Source: an uncultured Lachnospiraceae bacterium
GTDB taxonomy: Bacteria > Bacillota_A > Clostridia > Lachnospirales > Lachnospiraceae
DNA length: 15,699 nucleotides
Assembly (NCBI GenBank): GCA_947175285.1
Contig: CAMWMM010000051.1
Span: forward strand, 1 to 15,699
Reading direction: 5' to 3'
Shown: one piece after another, positions 1 through 6,298 of the stretch
How positions within the stretch are numbered: the first letter of the stretch is position 1
Layout: each line of letters begins with the position of its first letter
Program-made: the position numbers and the translations under genes
The notes under the pieces: model-generated
What the model was told of the DNA's origin: nothing
Seen by the model: the letters and a program-made list of their open reading frames with translations, nothing else
Databases searched by the model: none

Positions 1-12
1 AAAATATTTGCG

Positions 13-18
13 TATAAT
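13..18 (+). promoter_or_regulatory. -10 box of the toxin-antitoxin operon
   Basis: A perfect TATAAT lies 37 bases before the antitoxin start codon. The -35 region would lie at or beyond the left edge of the window, so only half of the promoter can be judged. An AAAGGGTG ribosome binding site follows at 43-50. Confidence 0.5.
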
Positions 19-55
19 AACAGTAGATAGATTTATTTAAAGAAAGGGTGAAACA

Positions 56-313
56 ATGACAGCGTTAAGGCGTGAGGCGATTCAATTAGTAGAACAAATG
101 CCAGAAGAACATATGCCGGATGTTATTCAGTATATACGCATGTTAAAAGATAAAGTTTTGGACAATGCGCGAGTTTCTGAAGAAACGATAGTAACGCCCA
201 AAATGATGGCATTTTTGGATTTAGAAAAAATGATTGTTCCAGTGTCACAGGAATTGGATTATGACAAGGAATTGGCAGAAGCGAGGAATGAAAAATATGG
301 TTATCCTGATTGA
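56..313 (+). CDS. Antitoxin of a type II toxin-antitoxin pair (PIN partner)
   Basis: An 85-residue acidic protein that probably binds and neutralises the PIN ribonuclease encoded immediately downstream, and may repress the operon. The N-terminal part (residues 1-33, TALRREAIQLVEQMPEE...VIQYIRMLKDK) and the C-terminal tail (DYDKELAEARNEKYG) resemble a small antitoxin family often seen in clostridia beside PIN_3 toxins. This is recognition of pattern, not a database result. No clear helix-turn-helix or ribbon-helix-helix is visible, so DNA binding is uncertain. The ATG at 56 follows an AAAGGGTG Shine-Dalgarno at 43-50. The gene overlaps the toxin start by 17 bases, which suggests translational coupling with the antitoxin made first. 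Confidence 0.75.
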   Translation: MTALRREAIQLVEQMPEEHMPDVIQYIRMLKDKVLDNARVSEETIVTPKMMAFLDLEKMIVPVSQELDYDKELAEARNEKYGYPD

Positions 314-722
314 CACTAATGTTGCATTGGATTTCATGACTATGAGACAGCCATATTATGACGATGCCAGAAATATTATTAGATTGTGCGCTGATGAGCA
401 AGTTAAAGGTTATATTGCATTCCATAGCCTACCAAATATTTTCTATATTTTAAGAAAAAACTATTCAGAAGCGGACAGGCGGGGAATGTTGAAAAAGTTG
501 TGCTTTGTGTTACAAGTAACAGGTGCGAGTCATGAAAAAATATGCGATGCAATAGAACGGGTTGAGTTTGCAGATTTTGAGGACTGTTTGCAGGATGAAT
601 GCGCCAAAGAAGTTTTAGCAGATTTTATTGTTACGAGAAATGTAGAGGATTTCAAACATTCTCAAGTCAAAGCGATAACACCACAGAAATTTTTGGAAAT
701 TATTAATTTCAGAAATTCATAA
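297..722 (+). CDS. PIN-domain toxin (PIN_3-type ribonuclease)
   Basis: A 141-residue protein with the hallmarks of a PIN-domain RNase, the usual toxin of VapBC-like systems, which cleaves RNA with a metal-binding acidic cluster. The first strand carries LIDTNVALDF with the first catalytic Asp (D6). DFEDCLQ (D93, D96) and ADFIVTRNVEDF (D109, D118) supply the later acidic residues, and the TRN signature is typical of PIN_3. An open frame runs back to 234, and ATGs at 288 and 297 are both possible. I chose 297 because the GAGGA at 283-287 is then 9 bases upstream, while it abuts 288. The gene overlaps the antitoxin by 17 bases. The family is confident; the target RNA is unknown. Confidence 0.82.
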   Translation: MVILIDTNVALDFMTMRQPYYDDARNIIRLCADEQVKGYIAFHSLPNIFYILRKNYSEADRRGMLKKLCFVLQVTGASHEKICDAIERVEFADFEDCLQDECAKEVLADFIVTRNVEDFKHSQVKAITPQKFLEIINFRNS

Positions 723-821
723 TACGATGAAGGGCAATTTAAAATCATTCATAAAGAAACTGCTAAGCAGTAAAGTGCCTCTCCTTTCCTGATGTTATGT
801 GGGTTCTGGAACAGCGATATT

Positions 822-868
822 GTTCGAATCCCGTCTCGCGCTCTTATTAATGAAGCGGAAATGCTGAT
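822..868 (+). repeat. tRNA-tail/terminator repeat, copy A
   Basis: This 47-base segment starts with GTTCGAATCCCG, the form of a tRNA T-loop and 3' T-stem, runs through CTCGCGCTC, and ends in the left arm of a terminator with GCGGAAATGCTGAT. A related 48-base segment lies at 2822-2869. By eye about four fifths of the bases match, and the last 14 are identical. The 5' half of a tRNA is missing: no upstream partner for the acceptor strand CTCGCGC can be found, and the T-stem itself is mismatched. It could be a relic attachment site, or only a recurring terminator unit. Confidence 0.55.
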
Positions 869-888
869 TTTACAGCGTTTCCGCTTTT
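853..888 (+). terminator. Intrinsic terminator (copy A)
   Basis: A 14-bp stem (853-866 with 873-886, one G-T wobble) closes a 6-base loop (ATTTTA) and is followed by TTTTCTT. It would end transcripts reading in from the toxin gene and insulates the regulator gene downstream. The left arm shares GCGGAAATGCTGAT with the terminator after pyrF. Confidence 0.8.
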
Positions 889-970
889 CTTGGTATCTGC
901 AAATTTGAAGACAGTTGAAGACAGCCTATAAATCCTTATTTCTAATATAATAGCGACGATTCATGCGTAT

Positions 971-989
971 ATACAACTGTTGGTTGTAT
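971..989. promoter_or_regulatory. 19-bp dyad, candidate operator of the XRE regulator
   Basis: ATACAAC and GTTGTAT form a perfect 7-bp inverted repeat around a 5-base spacer. It lies about 90 bases before the HTH regulator gene and just upstream of the likely promoter. Dyads of this size are typical targets of dimeric XRE-family regulators, so autoregulation is plausible. A T-run follows it (987-995), so a weak terminator is the other reading. Confidence 0.4.
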
Positions 990-1009
990 TTTTTTCGCTT
1001 TACACTATA

Positions 1010-1037
1010 TGTACAAATCTAAGTATACCCTTATAAT
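1010..1037 (+). promoter_or_regulatory. Likely promoter of the regulator-pyrF pair
   Basis: A perfect TATAAT at 1032-1037 is preceded by TGTACA at 1010-1015, 16 bases upstream, which is a weak -35. A better -35 (TTTACA at 999-1004) exists, but its matching -10 is poor. Transcription would start near 1044, giving a very short leader before the AAAAAAGGAG ribosome binding site. No PyrR-type attenuator is visible. Confidence 0.4.
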
Positions 1038-1060
1038 AATGTTAAAAAAGGAGTAATACT

Positions 1061-1891
1061 ATGGAATTAATTGGAACAAAAATTCAGACATTACGAAAAA
1101 ATAAGAATATAACGCAAGCCCAGCTTGCAGAAGTATTAGCGGTTTCTTCCCAATCAGTAAGCAAATGGGAAAACAATCTGTCTGTACCTGATATTTCGCT
1201 ATTACCAATTATTGCTAGATTTTTTGGTATTACAATGGATGAACTCTTCAATTACCGACTGGATGCTTTAAATTACAAGGAACGCTTTATCCGCTTTATG
1301 GCTGATAATGGCGTTCTTCAATTTGGTGAATTCAGGCTGCAAAGCGGCCGCCTTTCACCATATTTTGTCAACACCGGAAAATATAAGTCTGCCAGCCAAA
1401 TAACGAAGTTGGGCGAATTTTATGCTGAATGTATGCGAGAACATAATATAAACTCTAATTTACTTGCAGCAAATACTCATCAAGAGATTCCGATAATGAT
1501 TGCAGCCAGTATGACCTTGTTTAATCGGTACGGAATTGACATTTCATACAGCATTGACGACAGCGTTGGAAAACAAATGGATGAACGGGACAAGGTTACT
1601 TTGATTAAAGATACATTGACATCCGGACAAACTCTTCATACAAATCTGCTGGCAATACAAAAAAACGCAGGTAAATGTGTATCCGATGTGATTGTATCGG
1701 TTGACCGTATGGAGAAAAGCGCAGCTTCTCGCGGTTTTGCCCGATATGAAATAGAGAAAATGCACGATGTGAAGATTCATTCTATTGTCACTTTGGATGA
1801 TATCATTCATGCAATAGAAAACGGTGTCATCGGGGGAACAGAATACCTGTCAGCGATAAAGCAATACAAAGAAGAATATAGAGGAGAATGA
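1061..1891 (+). CDS. XRE helix-turn-helix fused to a degenerate orotate phosphoribosyltransferase
   Basis: A 276-residue fusion. Residues 8-62 are a Cro/C1-type helix-turn-helix (ITQAQLAEVLAVSSQSVSKWE). Residues 72-276 align along their whole length with PyrE: FGEFRLQSGRLSPYFVN matches the orotate-binding LKFGEFTLKSGRKSPYFFN, and the tail AIKQYKEEY matches the end of PyrE. The catalytic parts are lost. The AYKG lysine region reads THQE (139-142), the flexible NRKEAKDHGEGG loop is absent around 165-168, and the PRPP motif VDDVITAGTA is now IKDTLTSGQT (182-191). An active phosphoribosyltransferase is therefore unlikely. I infer a transcription factor whose effector domain still binds orotate, OMP or a related ligand, by analogy with PurR of Bacillus, which joins a DNA-binding domain to a phosphoribosyltransferase fold. 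The stop codon is one base before pyrF. Confidence 0.82.
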   Translation: MELIGTKIQTLRKNKNITQAQLAEVLAVSSQSVSKWENNLSVPDISLLPIIARFFGITMDELFNYRLDALNYKERFIRFMADNGVLQFGEFRLQSGRLSPYFVNTGKYKSASQITKLGEFYAECMREHNINSNLLAANTHQEIPIMIAASMTLFNRYGIDISYSIDDSVGKQMDERDKVTLIKDTLTSGQTLHTNLLAIQKNAGKCVSDVIVSVDRMEKSAASRGFARYEIEKMHDVKIHSIVTLDDIIHAIENGVIGGTEYLSAIKQYKEEYRGE

Positions 1892-1892
1892 A

Positions 1893-2801
1893 ATGATGAT
1901 CGACCAACTGATTGAAGGAATTAAATATAAGAAGAACCCTTGTATAGTGGGTATTGATCCTGAATGGAGTAAAATACCGGAATGCTATAAATATGATTCA
2001 ACAACCGAAGCAGATTCAATCCTTGATTGGACAACAGATGTGATTGATGCCGTGGCAGATATTGTACCGGCAGTAAAACCCCAAATGGCTTTTTTTGAAG
2101 TCTTTGGTGCAGAAGGTGTGCGGGTACATCAGCAGGTTGTGCAGTATGCTCATGATAAGGGACTTGTTGTAATAGATGACAGCAAGCGGAATGACATTGG
2201 AAACACTGCAAAAGCCTACGCATATGCGCATTTAGCAAAGGATGGTCCAATCAACGCAGATTTTATGACCGTTTCACCATTCTTGGGAACAGACAGTATT
2301 CAACCTTTCATTGATGTAGCAATCGAGGATGGGAAAGGAATCTTTGTGCTGGTCAAGACCTCAAATCCCAGTTCCGTTGAAATCTCTGAAGCGACCAATG
2401 CTCAAGGTGAAAAAATTCAGAACTGGCTGGCAAGCTATATTCATACAACAGGAAGAGATTGTATTGGTAAATACAATTATTCAAATATCGGTGCCGTAGT
2501 CGGGGCAACTTTTCCCGAGGAAGCGCAATTGCTTCGTAGCATTATGAAAAACAATTTTTTCCTTGTTCCCGGATTTGGCGCACAAGGAGGCGGAGCCAAA
2601 GATGTTATTCCTTGCTTCAATAAGGACGGTTTAGGAGCAATTGTCAGTTCGTCCAGAGATGTACTTTATAAACACTTAGAAACTGCAGAATACGACGGAA
2701 CCCAAACCATGTATGCCGAAATTGTAAGGAAGCAGGCAAAGACTATGCAGGAAGCTGTTTATCGAGAATTGAGTAATCATTACCCGAATAAAGAATACTG
2801 A
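1893..2801 (+). CDS. pyrF: Orotidine-5'-phosphate decarboxylase
   Basis: A 302-residue cytosolic enzyme that converts OMP to UMP, the last step of de novo pyrimidine synthesis. It belongs to the longer (type 2) family: CIVGIDPEWSKIP near the N terminus, AVKPQMAFFE (K62), and the catalytic motif IDDSKRNDIGNTA with D96, K98 and D101 intact. LVPGFGAQGGGAKD, near residue 230, is the phosphate-binding region. The start is ATG 1893 (a second ATG at 1896 is equally possible), with GAGGAG at 1881-1886 inside the end of the previous gene, so the two genes are translationally coupled. Its partner is a catalytically degenerate PyrE rather than the rest of a pyr operon. No other pyr gene is in the window, and a second, housekeeping pyrF may exist elsewhere. 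Confidence 0.92.
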   Translation: MMIDQLIEGIKYKKNPCIVGIDPEWSKIPECYKYDSTTEADSILDWTTDVIDAVADIVPAVKPQMAFFEVFGAEGVRVHQQVVQYAHDKGLVVIDDSKRNDIGNTAKAYAYAHLAKDGPINADFMTVSPFLGTDSIQPFIDVAIEDGKGIFVLVKTSNPSSVEISEATNAQGEKIQNWLASYIHTTGRDCIGKYNYSNIGAVVGATFPEEAQLLRSIMKNNFFLVPGFGAQGGGAKDVIPCFNKDGLGAIVSSSRDVLYKHLETAEYDGTQTMYAEIVRKQAKTMQEAVYRELSNHYPNKEY

Positions 2802-2821
2802 CAATTTCGGGATAAAATAAA

Positions 2822-2869
2822 GTTTGAGTCCGGTCTTGCAACTCGCTTTAATAAAGCGGAAATGCTGAT
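2822..2869 (+). repeat. tRNA-tail/terminator repeat, copy B
   Basis: GTTTGAGTCCGGTCTTGCA followed by CTCGC and the GCGGAAATGCTGAT terminator arm. It aligns with copy A at 822-868 and begins exactly 2000 bases after it. Together the copies bracket the HTH-PyrE/pyrF module. The T-loop-like part is further from tRNA consensus than in copy A. Confidence 0.5.
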
Positions 2870-2892
2870 AAATGCGGCATTTCCGCTTTTTT
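2853..2892 (+). terminator. Intrinsic terminator after pyrF (copy B)
   Basis: A perfect 13-bp stem (AAAGCGGAAATGC at 2853-2865 with 2877-2889) encloses an 11-base loop and runs into six Ts counted from 2887. It ends the regulator-pyrF transcript. Confidence 0.9.
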
Positions 2893-2942
2893 CTTTTATA
2901 TTATTTTTAAATCACGTTGAATCAAATTTCCAAGAGAAATCG

Positions 2943-2971
2943 TTGTTTAATCCGGCATAAAATGTTACAAT
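2943..2971 (+). promoter_or_regulatory. Promoter of the 3011-7386 gene run
   Basis: TTGTTT at 2943-2948 and TACAAT at 2966-2971 are separated by 17 bases, with a TG one base before the -10 (extended -10 form). It is the only good promoter seen before the five co-directional genes that end at the terminator at 7375-7402. Confidence 0.65.
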
Positions 2972-3010
2972 AAGTAAGTAGAGCGTTATGCTGGAGGATA
3001 ATGAAAGACT

Positions 3011-3220
3011 ATGTTCGGCAAAAAGACTGTTATCAGGCAATATGATAAGGAAAATACCAAGCCCGTTTTAAAGTGCAGTATCTGTACCGGAGAGCAGGTG
3101 GCGGGATTTAAAGATATTCATAGCGGGAAATTTGAAGAGGTTATGCTGATTAAAAACAGCAGGGACTTGGATGTCTTTAAGCAGTTATATCAAGTGGAAG
3201 ACATCAGTAAGGAATATTAG
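3011..3220 (+). CDS. Small conserved-looking protein of unknown function
   Basis: A 69-residue, mixed-charge protein without a signal peptide or membrane segment. Visible features are a short CSIC pair (residues 22-25), and a basic N terminus (FGKKTVIRQYDKENTKP). It looks like a small clostridial hypothetical protein, but I cannot name a function. In-frame sequence upstream hits a TGA at 3002, so ATG 3011 is the only start. The nearest Shine-Dalgarno (GGAGG, 2993-2997) is 13 bases away, longer than usual. An out-of-frame ATG at 3001 begins a 14-codon frame that overlaps this start. Confidence 0.6.
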   Translation: MFGKKTVIRQYDKENTKPVLKCSICTGEQVAGFKDIHSGKFEEVMLIKNSRDLDVFKQLYQVEDISKEY

Positions 3221-3265
3221 ATAGAATAAGCAGAAAGACGAAAAGAACGGAAGAGGGGAACTATC

Positions 3266-4879
3266 ATGAAAGTAATAAGAAAAATCCTATATGCTCTGCT
3301 TTTATTTTTTGTATTATGTTGTGCACTTATTGGTTTGTGTGCAATGAATCCGGATATGTCGGGGCAGATTGCGGAAGCGCTGCATGTAGAAGACTGGATA
3401 GATGACAGCGCCAACAGAGAAAGTGCGGACACGGACTCTGATACGCTTGCGGAGGGTGATGCGGATAATAATGCAGACGATGAAGGTGATAATGATAACG
3501 ATACGGAAAGTGCGGAACAGCCGACAGATGTTGTAGTAACCGGAACGTCAGGAAGTTCGGAGAAACCCGTATATGAAACAGCGCGGAATCCTGAATCGAG
3601 TGTAGTGCAAAATGTAAGTACACGGGTTGACCAGCCGGTATATGGCATTATAGCGCCTTCTGCCGTAGCGGGTAAAAACGGTTATGAGCCGGTTCAGGGC
3701 ACCAACAGTGAAATAGATGATGAAGAAGCGGCATTGCTTCAAAATGAGATAGATCAGGGGCAGACCGGAGACGGTCTTACATTTGATGCACTCTATTATC
3801 CATACTATACGATGCTTGATGAACCGGGAAAGCATTTGTATCGTCAGATTTATGCCAATGCAATGGCGTTAAATGACAGGTTTTCGCCTGTGGAGGATGT
3901 TTCGGTCAATTCTCTTAGAAATATTTTCGCGGCAGTATATAACGACCATCCGGAGTTGTTCTGGGTGGATACGGCGTATTCCTGTAAATATAAGCGAAGC
4001 GGACAATGTGCGGAAATTGACTTACAGTTTAATGACACGGCGCGGAATCTGGATGCTGAAAAAGCAGTTTTTGAGGAAAAGGCAAAAGAAATCGTAAATG
4101 CGGCAAGGAGTCTTGGCAGTGGTTATGAAAGGGAAAAATACGTGCATGACGCTCTGATTGAGAAAGTGGATTATGTAGATTCCGCTCCAATGAATCAGAG
4201 CGCCTATAGCGCTTTGGTAAACGGTAAAACCGTATGTGCCGGATATGCCAGGGCATATCAGTATATGATGCAGCAGCTTGGGATTCCGTGTTATTACTGT
4301 ACAGGTTATGCAGGAGAACGCCATGCGTGGAATATTGTGGGATTAGATGACGGTTATTATAATGTAGATGCAACGTGGGATGATACGGATGACGGCACTT
4401 ATGATTATTTTAATAAGACTGATGCCGACTACGCGAGAACGCATCTTCGCCAGGAACTGTCTATCAACCTTCCGCCTTGTAATGGAACGGCATACGGGAA
4501 TCTGGAAGCTAAATCCGATGAAAATGCAGATGGTAATACAGACGACAATACAGATGATGAAGTGGTTGATTACAGAAGACGTCTTTCCGACCTTGGTCTT
4601 TATCCCGATAACCCGATAATGACGCTGGATGATTATTATAACGCGTGTTATGAACTTATTACCGAGAGAGGAAGAGGAAATTATACATTTCAGATTGTGT
4701 TATATGGAGAGCCAGCTTTTCAGGGGGTATACAGCGCTTATCAGACAGAGGCGTATCGCAGCGGATATATGGACAGAGCTTTAACAGATATTGGCGCTTC
4801 ATATTATCTGATAACTTGGGTGATTGAAGAATTGCAGGATGGATATTATATTGTTACACATGAAATTTTAACGGAATAG
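3266..4879 (+). CDS. Membrane-anchored transglutaminase-like protein
   Basis: A 537-residue extracellular protein. Residues 1-4 are short and basic, 7-26 form one hydrophobic segment (signal anchor, with Cys residues that could suggest a lipoprotein but no clean lipobox), and 43-88 are an Asp/Glu/Asn-rich linker. The transglutaminase-like core (PF01841 type) covers about 270-385, with the triad Cys324 (GKTVCAGYARAYQYMM), His353 (ERHAWNIV) and Asp368 (YNVDATWDD). A second acidic stretch (417-433) separates a C-terminal domain of about 100 residues that I cannot assign. Members of this fold act as proteases or amide-modifying enzymes; with the anchor it probably works on cell-surface proteins or peptides. 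The ATG follows AGAGGGG. The substrate is unknown. Confidence 0.8.
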   Translation: MKVIRKILYALLLFFVLCCALIGLCAMNPDMSGQIAEALHVEDWIDDSANRESADTDSDTLAEGDADNNADDEGDNDNDTESAEQPTDVVVTGTSGSSEKPVYETARNPESSVVQNVSTRVDQPVYGIIAPSAVAGKNGYEPVQGTNSEIDDEEAALLQNEIDQGQTGDGLTFDALYYPYYTMLDEPGKHLYRQIYANAMALNDRFSPVEDVSVNSLRNIFAAVYNDHPELFWVDTAYSCKYKRSGQCAEIDLQFNDTARNLDAEKAVFEEKAKEIVNAARSLGSGYEREKYVHDALIEKVDYVDSAPMNQSAYSALVNGKTVCAGYARAYQYMMQQLGIPCYYCTGYAGERHAWNIVGLDDGYYNVDATWDDTDDGTYDYFNKTDADYARTHLRQELSINLPPCNGTAYGNLEAKSDENADGNTDDNTDDEVVDYRRRLSDLGLYPDNPIMTLDDYYNACYELITERGRGNYTFQIVLYGEPAFQGVYSAYQTEAYRSGYMDRALTDIGASYYLITWVIEELQDGYYIVTHEILTE

Positions 4880-4914
4880 GCGTAAAGTGTTCTACTAAGG
4901 AGGAAACAACCGAT

Positions 4915-6297
4915 ATGAAGGTTTTAGTAATTAATGGAAGTCCGAAGGGCAAAAACAGTATTACTTATCAGACAATACGCTTTTTGCAGAAAAAGTTTCC
5001 CAAAGATGAATTTGATGTCATCCATGCCGGAGCGCAGATTGCTTTGTTGGAGCAGGAGGCGTCTGCAGTAGTGGAAGCCGTAAAATGGGCGCAGATAATC
5101 TTGTTTGCATATCCTGTGTATACGTTTATTGCACCGTCACAGCTACACCGTTTTATTGAACTGTTAAAGGCAAAGAATATTGATTTCACAGGAAAGTATG
5201 CTGTTCAGATAACAACTTCCAAGCATTTCTATGATGTGACGGCACATCGCTATATCGAGGATAACTGTAGGGATATGGGGATGCGCGTATTGCGGGGATT
5301 TTCCGCTGATATGAATGATTTGCTGACAAAGAAGGGACAGTTACAGGTCATCACATATTGGAATTATGTAAAACATATAATAATGCAGGAGACTTCTTCG
5401 CATGAAAATACCAATAATGCGGGGTATAAGGAAAAGTTTGAAAGTTCCTTTCAAACTATTGAACTGATGTCTGCTAAAGCAGACAAGGGGTGTAAAAGTG
5501 AAAAATACCGTGTCGTTATTGTAACGGATTGTACGAAAGAAAATGAGCGGCTTCGCCGGATGATTATTGATTTCAGGAAAGCGCTGCCCTTTGTCAGTCA
5601 TGTAGTCAATCTGCAGAATTTTACATTTAAAGGCGGGTGCCTTGGCTGTTTTCATTGTGCGGCGGATGGAACCTGTATTTATCAGGACGGTTTTGATGAA
5701 CTTCTTAGAAATAAGATTCAAAAGGCGGACAGTATTGTATATGCCTTTTCCATTAAAGACCATTCCATGGGTGCGTTATTTAAAACATATGATGACAGGC
5801 AGTTTTGCAACGGACATCGCACTGTGACAATGGGAAAGCCGACTGCCTATCTGATTGACGGTGAATTTTCACAAGAAGAGAATCTACAGATGATTCTGGA
5901 GGCAAGAAGCCAGGTGGGCGGTAATTTCCTGGCAGGAATTGCGACAAATGAAGGCGTGGGAGCGGATTCTCCTAAAACATGTGCGGATAAGCTTGCCTAT
6001 GCACTTGTTCATAGAGTAATGGTTAATGAGAACTTCTACGGCGTCGGCGGTATGAAAATATTTCGTGATTTAATTTTTGAAATGCAGGGCATGATGCGTG
6101 CTGACCACCAGTTTTATAAAGAGCATCATTTCTATGATTTCCCGCAAAAGAAAATCGGTACAATCCTTTTCATGAAACTTGTGGGACTCCTTCTTAGAAT
6201 GCCGCAGAGCAAGGCGCAGATGCAGTCAAAGATGACGGAAGGGATGTTGATGCCTTATGAGAGAGTGATTAACGGAAATCCCTTAAAGGAGTCATGA
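4915..6297 (+). CDS. Tandem flavodoxin-like NAD(P)H-dependent oxidoreductase
   Basis: A 460-residue cytosolic protein with two flavodoxin-like halves. Residues 1-160 hold a flavodoxin-fold FMN reductase domain with a good phosphate-binding loop (VINGSPKGKNS, 5-15) and FAYPVYTF. Residues 197-380 form a second such domain. Its phosphate loop is degenerate (VTDCTKENERL), but it has a cysteine cluster C242-x2-C245-x2-C248-x5-C254 just before QDGFDELL, as in iron-sulfur flavoprotein-type reductases. The last 80 residues add a helical, Met-rich tail. It probably binds FMN and moves electrons from NAD(P)H; the acceptor is unknown. A strong AAGGAGG precedes the ATG. The stop is one base from the HAD gene start. 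Confidence 0.8.
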   Translation: MKVLVINGSPKGKNSITYQTIRFLQKKFPKDEFDVIHAGAQIALLEQEASAVVEAVKWAQIILFAYPVYTFIAPSQLHRFIELLKAKNIDFTGKYAVQITTSKHFYDVTAHRYIEDNCRDMGMRVLRGFSADMNDLLTKKGQLQVITYWNYVKHIIMQETSSHENTNNAGYKEKFESSFQTIELMSAKADKGCKSEKYRVVIVTDCTKENERLRRMIIDFRKALPFVSHVVNLQNFTFKGGCLGCFHCAADGTCIYQDGFDELLRNKIQKADSIVYAFSIKDHSMGALFKTYDDRQFCNGHRTVTMGKPTAYLIDGEFSQEENLQMILEARSQVGGNFLAGIATNEGVGADSPKTCADKLAYALVHRVMVNENFYGVGGMKIFRDLIFEMQGMMRADHQFYKEHHFYDFPQKKIGTILFMKLVGLLLRMPQSKAQMQSKMTEGMLMPYERVINGNPLKES

Positions 6298-6298
6298 G

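Larger units (their letters stand above)
723..1060. other. Gene-free 338-bp region between toxin and regulator genes
   Basis: No coding sequence is supported here. From left to right it holds a short palindrome (CTGCTAAGCAG, near 760-771), a tRNA-3'-end-like scrap (about 820-841), a strong hairpin terminator (853-888), a tandem 10-bp repeat (TTGAAGACAG at 905-914 and 915-924), a TATAAT at 946-951 without a good -35, a 19-bp dyad (971-989), and the presumed promoter of the next gene. The stretch reads like a junction between separately acquired pieces. Confidence 0.6.

Noticed and set aside
234..296. Longer N terminus for the PIN toxin (ATG 234)
   Set aside because: The extra 21 residues read as antitoxin sequence in another frame and precede the conserved first strand of the PIN fold; the spacing of GAGGA favours ATG 297.
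790..842. A complete tRNA gene ending in GTTCGAATCCCGTCTCGCGC
   Set aside because: Only the T-loop and 3' acceptor-like part are present. No 5' acceptor strand, D-arm or anticodon arm can be folded upstream, and the T-stem is mismatched, so I call it a scrap.
4022..4373. Minus-strand frames of 100-114 codons inside the transglutaminase gene
   Set aside because: The plus-strand frame contains the catalytic triad; the antisense frames have no start signals or domain features.
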